From the NCBI RefSeq assembly GCF_001632365.1, contig NW_024468523.1, positions 553,635 to 617,634 of the forward strand: a stretch of 64,000 nt of DNA, in the 5' to 3' direction. Origin of the DNA: Laetiporus sulphureus 93-53 (Eukaryota; Basidiomycota; Agaricomycetes; Polyporales; Laetiporaceae). A program made the position numbers and the translations under genes. The number at the start of each line of letters is the position of its first letter. Position 1 is the first letter of the stretch. A model generated the notes under the pieces. It did not search any database, was not told the DNA's origin, and saw only the letters and a program-made list of their open reading frames with translations. Below are positions 1 through 10,219 of this stretch, piece by piece.

Positions 1-516
1 ACTCTGGAGCTTGGAGAGCAGTTACCATTGTGTTCACGAAGAAGTTCGTAGGTGCCACTCGTCCATTTGCAGTCCGTCGTAGCTCGTCGTCCCGTTTCGC
101 CTAACCACACGTCATGTTGAGAATGACACACCATCCTCAGCTGCATACATACCGCACGGTACCCAGAGGTGATGATATTCGAAGTTTTATCCTTCCCTCT
201 CGCGAGCAGTCTCTCTTGAGCGATCTCGATTATCTGCGTCTCGATTCGTGAAACCGATCCTCTCGCTATCAAGTACGGTCCATACCTCTCTGACGTTCAC
301 CATAGGCGGACTGGCTATAACGCGCTTTATCCTCCGCTCAGTGTCACACAACGCGACATAAGATTGATCCAACAGCACGCGATACGCGGCAGGATCGTCT
401 TTGTTGACAAGAAACTCGTGGCCATCGTCGACTGGTTCGAGTATGCTTGCCAAATATTCCCGGAGAACGCATACAATAGGATAGTAGAACTTAAGTATGG
501 AGGCTGTGAGTGACAT
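1..516 (-). CDS. TERT: Telomerase reverse transcriptase, N-terminal part (runs off the window start)
   Basis: This is the catalytic protein subunit of telomerase, which copies its RNA template onto chromosome ends. Only the first ~137 residues are here. Three exons join in frame: 286-516, 153-233 and 1-100, with GT...AG introns at 234-285 and 101-152. The joined protein matches the family's N-terminal (TEN) domain: an early Tyr-Tyr-Pro / LREYL segment, then DPAAYRVLLDQSYVAL, a helix ending LLARGKDKTSNIITSGY, and NFFVNTMVTALQAPE, which aligns with the conserved 'PNTVTDAL' stretch of animal TERT. The RNA-binding and polymerase domains must lie beyond base 1. The start at 516 is chosen because fungal TERTs begin just before this segment; a longer N-terminus is not excluded. 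Family assignment is from pattern recognition, not a search. Confidence 0.82.
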
Positions 517-1146
517 CCGATTAATCGGCTAATGTATGGAAGGAGAGACGGGTGAAACATGGAGGCGCCCGGTGGCAAACGCGTCCGTTTCTTCTCACGC
601 CACCGACGAGTCGTACAACGTACAACGAGGCTTGAAGGGGTCCGTGCGCATGCCGGCACTCCCATGTCTCCAGATATCAAAACTCAGGAGGCCAACCGAG
701 CCGCCGTTACGTACAAACCATGTCCACATCACACGCAGATTTTCCACCAGGTCGGGCAACGCATTGCAGTTTGACTGCACGGCCGGGATGCTCCTCCTCA
801 GGCTTCAGATGGTCCAGGAGCTTGTCAAAATGTCCTTCTCCACCATATTACATGACCGCTGGGCCGCCCAAGTCAGCTTGTCTTCTATTATATCTTATGC
901 TGTGTCACTGTTACAACGGCCAAGACGGCAAAGTGCGAATCTCGTCGCATGGTTGCCAGCAAGCATGATCCGAACGATACCGCAAAAACAGCGCGTTGTG
1001 ATGAATTACAGAGCTTCTGGTATTAGACATCGGTTAGTCACTATATATATATATATATATATGCGCAGCGAATAAAGTAGAAACCTGGTTGCCTACTACG
1101 ACAACCCGAGGACGAGTTGCGTCTGTAAAGTTCACGCCTACTTCAA
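517..1146. promoter_or_regulatory. Intergenic region between divergent TERT and F-box genes
   Basis: About 630 bases separate the two divergent starts. It holds a TA dinucleotide run at 1042-1062. Several overlapping reading frames exist on both strands (up to 179 codons on +, from 536), but none has recognisable domains, so I do not call a gene. A short - strand stretch at 595-850 reads somewhat like coding sequence and could be an unrecognised exon. Confidence 0.4.
1042..1062. repeat. TA dinucleotide microsatellite
   Basis: About ten uninterrupted TA units, roughly 85 bases upstream of the proposed start of the F-box gene at 1147. Likely length-variable between strains. Confidence 0.9.
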
Positions 1147-2801
1147 ATGGCATCCTCGAAGCGGCGCCTTGCCCGCATTGCCAAAGCTAAAAGGACGAAA
1201 ACGCGACGACGTCGACGGACTGTTTGTGTGCAGCTTCTCTAGCGCGTCGTTAACTCTGACAAGACGTCTATAGAAAGCTGCGGGTCCGCATGAAGATGCC
1301 AGACTCCCTATGGGAGATGATCCTACCGTGAGAAATATGGAGACAGCACAGGAAGGTTCCGCTTGGAGAGGCAAGTACTGTGAATTGGCGCGTGGTGTAT
1401 GTAGCTCACGAGAGGCGTTGTTGAATCAAGCCTTGCCCATCTTACCGGCCGACGTGTGGGAGATCGCGATAGATCATCTCTGGGATCAACCGCGAACGCT
1501 AATGGCGTGTACCCTCGTCTGCAGCGCATGGTATCCTCGCAGCCGCTTCCACCTCCTGCGCAGAGCTGTATTGCGCAAACGCCAAGATTTGCATGGTTTC
1601 GCGAGAGTGCTCAAGCGGATGCCGTCGTTGCGCCATCAGGTGAAAGACCTTGTCATCGAGAGACGCCACCCAGTGTTGGGAAACAGGCTCCCGGTCGACT
1701 ACCTCTCAACAGCCATCAGGATGCTTGCAGGCAAGCTACCAAAGCTGGATACACTTTGTATATCGCATTCGATGGTGACGATGGAGACGCTGCATCCTGA
1801 CGTGTTCTTGCATATGTCCATATTCTCTTCCGTTACGAGGCTTCATTTCACCAGGCTCGTTGTGTGGTCATTATCCACCTTTGGGAATCTCATATGTGCA
1901 CTTCCTGCCATCGTTGAGTTACGCTGCTCAAGCTTGGCGGTCTCCCAGAAAACCCCCTTCACTAGCACAGTCTTTTCTGGGAATAAAAAGCGTGCCAAAA
2001 TCACCACACTGTATCTCGCTAGTCATGTAAACAAGGGTGTCATCGAGTTCTTGGTCACGACTGGTGCGGCGGAAAACTTGCAGAAGATCACCTTGGATAA
2101 CTTGGAAATCTCCAACCCCGTCAGGATGCCACCCAATTGGGCTATCCAGCAGTTGGTGAACTGTGCGGGTGCGTCGCTTACAGAGCTGGACATGTCATTT
2201 TCCGAGGTACCCCTCAGTCTGGGCCAGGCTGATCGTCCTGGTATGTCTGGCACGCCTAGCTATGTGTTTGGATACTTTGGATACTCATGCTGTCTCATAT
2301 CAGACACTATGTTGTCCTATGCGACCAACAATGCACTACGCACACTGACTGTGGGTGTACGGCGCCTTGCAGACAAGCACATCGACTGGATGCTTTCCAC
2401 CCAACCAACGCTCAAATCAGAGCGATTGGAGACGATCGTGATAGTACTAGATTCCAGGCGTCAGGATCCGCCAAAAACTCCGGGCGGAGACACACCCAGG
2501 TTACTCTCGGCGGTACTCAGCCCTCCTCTATGTGTCCCATTGGACACTATGCTCTCCTCTGATTCATTCAAATGCGTCAAAACCGTGGAGATCCGTTTTC
2601 TGGCCAATATATTCTCCCAGGTGATTCCAGATGCCAAGCAATGGGAAGACCATGTCGTTCCATGTTTTCCGCGGCTGGTTCAACGGGCAATCCTCCGGTA
2701 AGTATATCCTCGCCAGTCATGCTTCATCTTATGTCATTGATTTCAATCTGTGAATCCTGTGCTGCAGCACCTCCGTGAAGGTGGACATGGATGAACCGTG
2801 A
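1147..2801 (+). CDS. F-box domain protein
   Basis: Probable substrate-recognition subunit of an SCF ubiquitin ligase. Proposed exons are 1147-1221, 1274-2697 and 2768-2801. The F-box lies about 60-100 residues in: LPADVWEIAIDHLWDQPRT, then the typical CTLVCSAWYPRSRFHLLR. The rest is leucine-rich with no clear repeat, as is usual for agaricomycete F-box families, which bind unknown targets. The second exon is open from 1310 alone, but the first exon joins it in frame through a 52-nt intron and adds a very basic N-terminus (RTKTRRRRRT). If that intron is wrong, the start is the Met at 1310. The last intron begins inside the codon before an apparent stop: splicing at 2698/2767 replaces that stop with a ten-residue tail. 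Target and function unknown. Confidence 0.75.
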
Positions 2802-3382
2802 GACGTGGCGGGTCTTTGTAACTATCTCCACATCTGATTTCCACGATGAGCTTCAAATTCAACAACCTGGTCCTCTCGCCATGATTTGGACAACGCTCTA
2901 TAGACTACATCCGAATTGACAATAAGGTAAAAAAAAGTCGTACAATGCGGAATTATAGTGCTGGAATGTCTCTCAAGCAGTGGAGAACAGACGGAGCTTA
3001 TGGGATCGCGTATCAAAGGATGCAGTTGTGTTGATGGTTATCGTTCACATCACAAATGTGGAAATGTTGAACTCGGTATAATGCTGCCTCTGTAGCAAAC
3101 TTTCCGTGATGGTAAGAGAAGTTGAAAAAACGGATGGATGTAACCAGCGCTCGATTGGTACCACGACGTACCCATTGGGTGGCCTTACTAGTGACGCTTA
3201 GCTCAGGTTCGATTTGAACGCACAAGGGGATAAATGGAATGACTGTCTAAGATATGTATACATTGTAATCGACACCAGCAGAATGAGATTGTCAAAAGAG
3301 TACAAGATGATCAAAGGCATAACACGACAAACAGAAAGCACTACACCTCGAAAGAGAGAGACAGAAAAATATCGGGGAAAAT
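2802..3382. other. Intergenic between convergent genes
   Basis: Some 580 bases between the ends of the F-box gene (+) and the TPR gene (-). No reading frame with recognisable protein features and no repeat seen. Probably 3' untranslated and spacer sequence. Confidence 0.5.
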
Positions 3383-4394
3383 TTATGCTGCCTGTCCATC
3401 CGCCGGCTTTTTGTTCAAGAAGCCTATGCACGGTGTATTCAGTGACCCAAGCAGCAGCTACAGAAAACAATGGGCGTGACGCACCTTTGTACTTCTGATT
3501 GTGCATTTTCTCTCGTTCGTTGTCTATTGCTCGAAGGCGGGTCAATTCAGCATTGATGGCAAGAGCATCTGTACATAGACGCTGAGCCCCCATTACAATC
3601 ACTGTGAATGACTGACGCTCACCCGCTTCGTTTTTCTTCAAGAGGTCATCCAGGATCTTCTCCGCCTTCTCAAAGTAGCCCGATTCTCCGAGTGCCTTGG
3701 CCTTTCGGAATAGCGCTTTATAGTTGTTCGCGTTGAGAGCAAGTGCCTGTGATCAGGTCAGCTTCGATGCAAAGGATACGATGAGCTTCGGGTAGAATCT
3801 AACTTTGTCTGCGGTCTCGACGGTACGCTTCCAGTTGCCCTGTTTCAAATGGCATGCAGACTGATTGGAATAGATTTTCTCCATCATCTCGTCTGCCTGT
3901 CCGTCGAGCAGGATGAGCATGCGAACGTTACCACAATCGTAATAACGCTACATGCCTCGGTTTTCGGCTTCTCGGTGGCCGCGCCATCCACAGGAGAACT
4001 ATCAGCAACAGCATCCGACATCGCTGTGGACGCGTTTCTTGTGTGGGGGAGGTCTCCATGAGCAAAGTCAGACTAGAGGCCGAATACACGGGACGCTCAC
4101 TTGTCCAATCCTTTCAAGTACATCAACGCCTTTGCGTGCATGCCTCGTCAGACAACACTATAAGGGTGTTATAATCACTTGTTACCTCATGGTAAGATCT
4201 AAGAGCTGACGGAGAGAGATAAATTGAACCGAAGGCACGTCCGAGCATGAGTACTCTGGATAGTGGCGCATACCATTTTTCAAATCTCCTTCCTTGAAGG
4301 CATGATCTGCGGCATCCTTCTTCTCCTTGGCAGTGGCAAGCTTCTGAAGCACCTCGGGGCTTGGCTGATTCGGTTGATTTGCTGCTTCAGACAT
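3383..4394 (-). CDS. Tetratricopeptide repeat (TPR) co-chaperone-like protein
   Basis: Small protein built of TPR helices, a fold that binds C-terminal peptides of partners such as Hsp70/Hsp90; no catalytic domain is seen. The joined exons give an N-terminal TPR (DAADHAFKEGDLKNALRSYH, then EALMYLKGLDK), a linker rich in Ala, Ser and Pro, a central pair (YSNQSACHLKQGNWKRTVET; ALALNANNYKALFRKAKALG) and GYFEKAEKILDDLLKKN. It ends in a short basic tail KYKGFLNKKPADGQAA. The model needs tiny exons: 4274-4394, then 4186-4205 (20 nt) and 4101-4129 (29 nt); with these the repeat reads through without a gap. It resembles TTC9- or immunophilin-type TPR proteins. It starts head-to-head with the complex I subunit gene at 4557. 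Confidence 0.75.
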
Positions 4395-4556
4395 TTGCCG
4401 AGCGGCGCACTCGAAGGAAGGTACAGGAAAGTGGTGTTAGGCGTCAATTTGCTAGGACCGTTTGTACCGCTTCTCTCTTTCCCACGCTTAGAATCAGTGA
4501 ACGCCTAATGCTTAGCGCCCGTAACATCCCGCGCCCATACCACACACTCTCCTGCT
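4395..4556. promoter_or_regulatory. Short shared promoter region (TPR gene / complex I subunit)
   Basis: Only 162 bases separate two divergent start codons, so both promoters must fit here or overlap the first exons. No TATA box was recognised. Confidence 0.5.
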
Positions 4557-4853
4557 ATGACACTTCTATCCTGCATCTTTGGTGGAGCCCTTTTCGGCCT
4601 CGGTGCGCGGATCGGCCAGCTCGCCATCAAGAAGCGTAACATATATGAAAGTTCGTGACCCTCTCTTACCGTTCACGATCTGCCCATTGATCGCGTGTTG
4701 GCAGACCTGGGTGGACATGCCATCTCCATGATCGTCTTCGGCTACGCAGGATACTGGGCATATAGGTGGGACGAACGTGCAGCAGTTCTGCTGGCGGAGA
4801 AGCGGGCGCAGATCGCGGAACGCAGGAGACGGGAGGCAGCAGCCCAGGCATGA
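4557..4853 (+). CDS. Small membrane protein, probable complex I accessory subunit (14-kDa/NDUFC2-like)
   Basis: Predicted 80-residue protein from two exons, 4557-4650 and 4705-4853, joined in frame by a GTTCGT...CAG intron. It has one hydrophobic segment near the start (CIFGGALFGLGARIG), then KKRNIYENLGGHAISMIVFG and a second hydrophobic segment running into GYWAYRWDERAAVLL, and ends in a highly charged helix (EKRAQIAERRRREAAAQA). I recognise this as the fungal protein usually annotated NADH-ubiquinone oxidoreductase 14-kDa subunit, a supernumerary membrane-arm subunit of mitochondrial complex I. The function is from memory of the family, and a different small mitochondrial membrane protein is possible. 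It is too short and too split to show as a long open frame. Confidence 0.6.
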
Positions 4854-5929
4854 AGGGGCGTCATCCTTGTGAGTCGTCAGGCCATGCATCCCAACCCTCT
4901 GTTTCTGACGCTCAGTAGTGGGTGTATTATTTGTCATGTCGCGCCGTTGCATTCATCTTAGAAATTACCCCCGCAGATTGATGGATCGCTTACAGACAAC
5001 CCGTGCATGCAATCGTGCCGGCATCCCACTCAGAGACATAGTGATATTGTCCAAATAAGCTGTCTCAACAGACAGCTTTGACACCCAATTTATGGCACGC
5101 TTGTCGACGTGCGGTTCAAGGATCAAACGAACACGCCGTCGAACGAAGTGTAGATGAGTATCTAGCATTCATTTGGAACAGCTTTATATAATCTGGTAAC
5201 AAATACGGGTTTCTGGTTATGCAATGGCTATGATTTCGACAACGACAACGACGGCAGGTGTTTTCAAGGAAAAATGGAAGCGTAAATGGTAGCAGAAGGA
5301 AATGCAATCAGTAACCCGCCAGAGACCTAAGTATCAGGGAAGAACGTGGCAACGATGTATGGACAGCGGGACAACGACGAGGAAAGCGAGATTGGACAGG
5401 AGAAACAGAGAAGGCAGCGAGAAAGAAGTCGTTTTCATGGACGAAGCTGGGAACGGATCGCGTACTAATACAAACCGCACCTACGCAGGAAAAGCGAGGT
5501 GAAAACGGCACTTACAATTCCAGCACTGAAACTAGAGACGAAACAGGGAATGAGCGGTGAGTTGTGAAATGTACAGGAGCACGAACGAGTGGCGATGTTA
5601 CGGTCAGCAGCACCAGAAGGATGATATAAAGCCGAAAAGGAGTGTGTATGACGATCTGCAGTGACCGCCGTGGTAAGAGAAACCAAAACAGGGAGTGTGG
5701 GATCGTTTGCACGACGAGAACATTCAGAATGGGATCCAAAGATGGTAGTGTCCGCGGTTAGTTCCTTGTTGATGAGTGATGAGTGATCAAAGAATAACAG
5801 ATGGCACATGTACATGGAACAGATTTGTGATCGATATAGGCTCTAACAGCATGAGGTCCGAATTGGAAATTTACACGTCGACAGCCGTCGAGGACGAGCA
5901 GTGCAGGGCTGTGCCCAGCCAGCTCCAGT
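4854..5929. other. Intergenic, no recognised gene
   Basis: About 1.1 kb between convergent gene ends. Frames of 60-116 codons occur on the - strand (for example 4965-5168 and 5465-5815), but they overlap one another, have no recognisable domains and do not join into a longer protein. I see no repeat or RNA gene. Confidence 0.4.
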
Positions 5930-7694
5930 TCAATGCAGCTGGATCGCACTTCCCAGCCCGACCACATCGTCAGAGCAGCACTCAGTACGATTCTCTTCGG
6001 CAGCAGGGCTGAACGAGAGTCTGCGAGATACGTTTCCCAATGTGGGCATAAAGTCGGGATAGGTACCGGCAAGGTGCTCCTCGGCAACAGGTGAGAGGTG
6101 GCTAAACGAGATCCTGCGACTGAAAGGGCGAAGAGGAAGCCTTCCACCCTTGGGGCGACGAGGTGTCCTGGGTTCGGGACTATCATCGGCAGACGTCGTC
6201 GCAATGCGAGACATGCGGGAAATCAAGCCCTTCGTCGGCGAGGATTCAACGTCTTGCGAACATTGAGAAGACTGCAAGAGGCGCGCAGAGCGGCGTAGAG
6301 TGACTGGAGAATCCTGAAGACGAGGTAACTCGGGACCCAGTATGCTCGGATTGCGGTGAAGGTTCGCCCTCTGCTTGGCCGGGCGGCGAGAGGTCGCATA
6401 TATGGAAGACCTGTCGGAAGACTGTCGAGCGTCGTGCTCTCCGATAACTTGTTGAAGAGATCCCTGGGGCGAAGACAGCTGAGGTGTAGTAGCAGCTTTC
6501 ACACGCGTCTTCTTAGCTTTGGCACTCCGCAGCTTCTCTTCTTCGTCTTCCGACTCGTTGTCGCCCAGGCTCATGGCACCAGAGCTGCGCCTGGACGCCA
6601 TGCCATAGGACGGCGCTCGCTTCAAAGATCGTCTATGCAGTACAGGAGCAGCGAAAGAATCTGTGCGTTTGAGTCGCGTCGGACGGTCAGCTTCGAGCGC
6701 AATGAGAGATCCAGGTAGGTGTGAAATGTCTGACATAGATCTTTGCAGACGACGCGGTGCTTTAGAGTCGGAGCCGATAGATTCAAGAGTATCAGAGCTC
6801 GGCGTGGAATGAAAGAAGGCGTCTCGGCCAGCAATGTCGAAAGGCGGAGAGGGGGGTCGATCCGCCCCGGGTGCATGGGCATGAGGAGGTGGGTTGGTTA
6901 TAAACCGCTCAGTGCGTTGCAGACGATCCGATAGACTAGATGAGCTTTGAGTTTGCGCGGGCACGAAAGACATATGGTCGAACTCACCGCAAGATCCCCT
7001 CGTCGGCTTTCGGGTCGCGTACATCGTTTTGCACAAAGCTCGTGCCTTGATGCCTACGCAATGACATCCTTGGGCCAGTGTTGGTAGTTTGCTGCAATAT
7101 ATCAACGTCGCTGCCGCCTTCTTCCGCAATGGTGTCACCAGCTCCATCGTTGATCATGTTCTTGGCTTTGAGGCGTGCGGTCTCGGCTATCTTTGTTCGA
7201 GTCGCGCGAAATGAGTGCGGCCAGTTAAAAGCGCCTTTGGACCGAACGACTGCGAGGGCAAGTTTGTCGAGCAGGTTGCTAGGAGGGACAGGACCACAGA
7301 ACGGTGTGATCAAATGCACGGGAAGAGCGTCCAGAGTCTGTAATTACAGAAAACGTAAATATCATGATATATAACAACAAACATGAGATGATCAGGTGAA
7401 CGCGAGACAGAAAACGCGACATTTGAGGTAAAAACATACCCTTGACAACCGGAGCACCTCCTCCGTGGTCCATTCCACTTCGGGATCGTCTGCTTCGTCG
7501 TATGCTGAGCTGCTCCAGCCACTGCCGCTATGTCTATTTTCAATGGAACCAAAAAGTGGCGAGGGGGAGTCGCGATTTGGGGGAGTACGGGGAGATAGCT
7601 CTTGAGAGACGACAGATGATCGACGGCGAGCGGTTGAGTCTGGCGTGGACGCAGAGAGCGGGGAAATGACGGCCGGGGCCCTCCGTCGTCGCAT
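5930..7694 (-). CDS. Serine/arginine-rich disordered protein, function unknown
   Basis: Three exons join in frame. The first (to Met 7694, or 7742 if the upstream Met is used) is basic and Ser/Pro-rich and ends DEADDPEVEWTTEEVLRLSR. The second begins TLDALPVHLITPFCGPVPPS and holds the only ordered-looking segment, LLDKLALAVVRSKGAFNWPH. A short GTGAGT intron near 6985 joins it to a long tail of Ser, Arg and Pro with several RSxS/RRxS-like sites (RRLQRSMSDISHLPGS, FSRRISFSHLSP, VSRRLSFSPAAEE) that look like kinase targets. Pro-directed sites and basic stretches would suit a nuclear or cell-cycle phosphoprotein, but that is inference. The conserved part looks like an agaricomycete family I cannot name. 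Confidence 0.6.
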
Positions 7695-7742
7695 ATTATC
7701 CTGTGCAAACAAGAGAACGGAGGGCGTAATTGCGGAGGACAC

Positions 7743-8219
7743 AGAGAGCAGAAATCCAACTCAACCACTGGCACAGGAACAGCAGCGCCCACAAACCGCG
7801 CCATCACCACGTTCCAGTTTAGGGCAGGCAAGGACGCGTCTCGGTCAGAACCGGTCACGCCACCGACGCGTCCCAATCCTCTCCCGAAAACTGAGCAATC
7901 TCCTGCAAAATACAGACAACACCCCGACAGGACACACACCGCAACATTTCTGGGTACAACGTCGCCAGTATGCCTTGCAATGTCTGGACAAATGCCTGCT
8001 GCCTCCCCAAAGACGCTCTAAAGTGACGGTTTGTATGGTTGACAAGCTTTGTGCCTTGTTCGGGATTTCACTCGTCGCCCGAGTCTCCCTACGAGTGGCT
8101 TCTATTGTTTTCAGATGGCAAAATGTATTTAAGTTCTGTGCATGATGGTCGACCAGAAGACCTGAGGAACAACAGCCGGCATCTGCGAGTATTCGGTGAT
8201 GACACGTAGCAGGCGCTTG
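7743..8219. other. Intergenic, no recognised gene
   Basis: Upstream region of the Ser-rich gene and downstream of the unrecognised - strand gene. A + strand frame at 7645-8145 is the complement of coding sequence at its left end and has no domain features. Confidence 0.4.
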
Positions 8220-10167
8220 TCAAGACCCACAGAAAGATACCGTCTGCATGATCAATGTGTATTGAGAGGGCAAAGAGGGCTCCTGAGGAGAGAGCAACAT
8301 GTAGTCGACCTTACCCCGCCGGTGAGACTTGTAGTGGGGGGAGGAAAGAAGCTGCGCGCCACTATCGTGTAAGTCATGTTGCCACGCTTCAAAGCACCAA
8401 ACGGTGGTGATGTCCACGATCAGATATCGGAGCACGGAATGGGCCGAATAACACATCATCTCCGTACATGAGGCGGGTTCATCGGCTCGTAGTCTACTTC
8501 CAAGTCGGGAGCAATGGAACCGCTTGTTCGTACCTGCTCAATGTTCATGCCGTGGATAAGTACTAGTACATGTTCGAAAGACTAGTACAACCCATGTCCA
8601 TCCTATGCTGATCGCAATTCGCGGTGCTATTTTGCACACAGTAGATGTGATTCTCTCCTCACTGTCATCCTAGGACACATGATTTTTCTGTAGCCGATAT
8701 CGATGAGCTTCCAGCACGGTATTAGCACTTCTAGACCCAGGATGTTCTCCCGAAGCCTATCGGAATTCTTACGACATTCCTTTACGGCATACATGGGATG
8801 AGTTTTTGCAAGACATTCATTTGCTTCAACCAGTCATTGATGAGATCCGTTGAGTATGCAGGTGCGAGATGGTACATCGAAGATGCACACCATGCAGAGA
8901 TCAAATCCGGACGAACTGTGAGCTTTTTTAAGTCAACCAATGAAAACGTACAGGGTTATGCGCATTGCATGAAACTGCGGCGATTAACTTGTCATTAGCG
9001 GTTACCTTTGAGGAATTAAGCAGTCTTCGTTCTTGCTTTATTGCATTTGGAATTCCGAAATAATAATTCACAGTACTTCGTTTCATATCTGATCACCTGG
9101 CCATCAAGATAATCACGATAGATATGGAGGACTCAGCTAGTTTTCTCGATGATATGGCTTGGGGTATGTCGCGATTTCACTCATTTCTTGCGAGGTCGTA
9201 ACGACGGATCCGCTTTAAGCTGGCCGTTCAAAATACGGTCGCGAGGAGAATACAGTCATTATTGCCATATTCTCGAGAAGGCAACTGACTGAAGCCTGCA
9301 AAAAATCAGACGTACTCAAAAACGGATGCAGACAAATCCTCACCGGCAACCATGCTCAGGTCCTGGCAATTACATCCGTTATTCAGCACACATTGGATGG
9401 CTCACCAACAATCCGCTTGTCGTCCTCTCCAATGTCATGACCTGCATGATGGAGACTGCATTACCGGAAGCTACCGGTGTTACACCCGGAAGATATAGCG
9501 GTTCGATCCACTCGTGTCGAATTTTCTGTCCTTCCTATGACTTGATGCACACATTCTCGAGGTAATGTGGGAGATTTATAGGGAGGATACGGATGAGGGC
9601 CTCAATTGCGTGGACTCGGGAAGGAGGAACGGTATGAAACTGATTCTTCTGGCGAAAGCTTTCGAGCACTGCGCATAACCTCGACAATAAACTACATGTC
9701 ACAGGACTATGCTGAGCGATCCACGCATAGCAGCAGGAAATGAGAGGGCGCACCAACGTACGGGGCACGTCTGCTGCCCTAAACCCGGCCGTCGACCCAT
9801 GGAGGTAATTGTGATTGCGTCTATTCGCGCAAGATGGTCATCATACGAGACATGTAGAATCGAGAGACTAAGTCGATGACCTAGGATAGGTGCACCCTGG
9901 AGAACGTCTGTTCAGCATCAAAAACACTATGACAAGGCGGTCGACTCACCATTTCAGAATCATGGGGAGGACGAGGAGGTTGCGTTCATCTTCGGATACG
10001 AATGGCATGAGAAAGTAGAAAATAAACCTGTGAGAAATCAACGGCGCCTCGAGAGAACAATCTTCACGGCAACTCGCGGTGATACGTCACTTGTCTTCGA
10101 ACAAAACGCAACGCTACCATCAGCCCGCCAAAGAGACAACAGTATAATACAATCGACCAATACATAG
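8220..10167 (-). CDS. Unrecognised multi-exon gene (possibly decayed)
   Basis: I do not recognise this gene. A chain of short - strand segments with protein-like composition and nearby splice signals suggests one gene with many introns. A possible start at 10167 gives a hydrophobic segment ending FGGLMVALRFVRR; a GTGAAG...CAG intron leads to FLMPFVSEDERNLLVLPMIL, followed by VIDLVSRFYMSRMMTILRE. Next are TLVRPLISCCYAWIAQHSPV (about 9765-9706), ALIRILPINLPHYLENVC with an in-frame TAG just after, WIEPLYLPGVTPVASGNAVS (about 9510-9450), LLENMAIMTVFSSRPYFERP (about 9280), DLISAWCASSMYHLAPAYST (about 8910-8850), NILGLEVLIPCWKLIDIGYR (about 8745) and FEHVLVLIHGMNIEQVRTSG (about 8570). It ends near 8220 after VLRYLIVDITTVWCFEAWQH. 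The TAG may lie in an intron with a weak donor, or mark a pseudogene. Exon borders and both ends are uncertain. Confidence 0.4.
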
Positions 10168-10219
10168 TGAACAATGGAGCGTACAATAAGCAAAACCGGA
10201 AACAAGAAGCACCAATAGC

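Noticed and set aside
1042..1062. Possible telomere-associated repeat near TERT
   Set aside because: It is a plain TA microsatellite; no TTAGGG-type repeats occur anywhere in the window.
536..1075. 179-codon + strand frame between TERT and the F-box gene
   Set aside because: No domain, ends in the TA repeat (YIYIYIY), and overlaps the region that must hold the promoters of both neighbours.
9495..9520. tRNA-like B box (GGTTCGATCC on the + strand)
   Set aside because: No A box or acceptor pairing upstream; it lies in the coding-like - strand gene.
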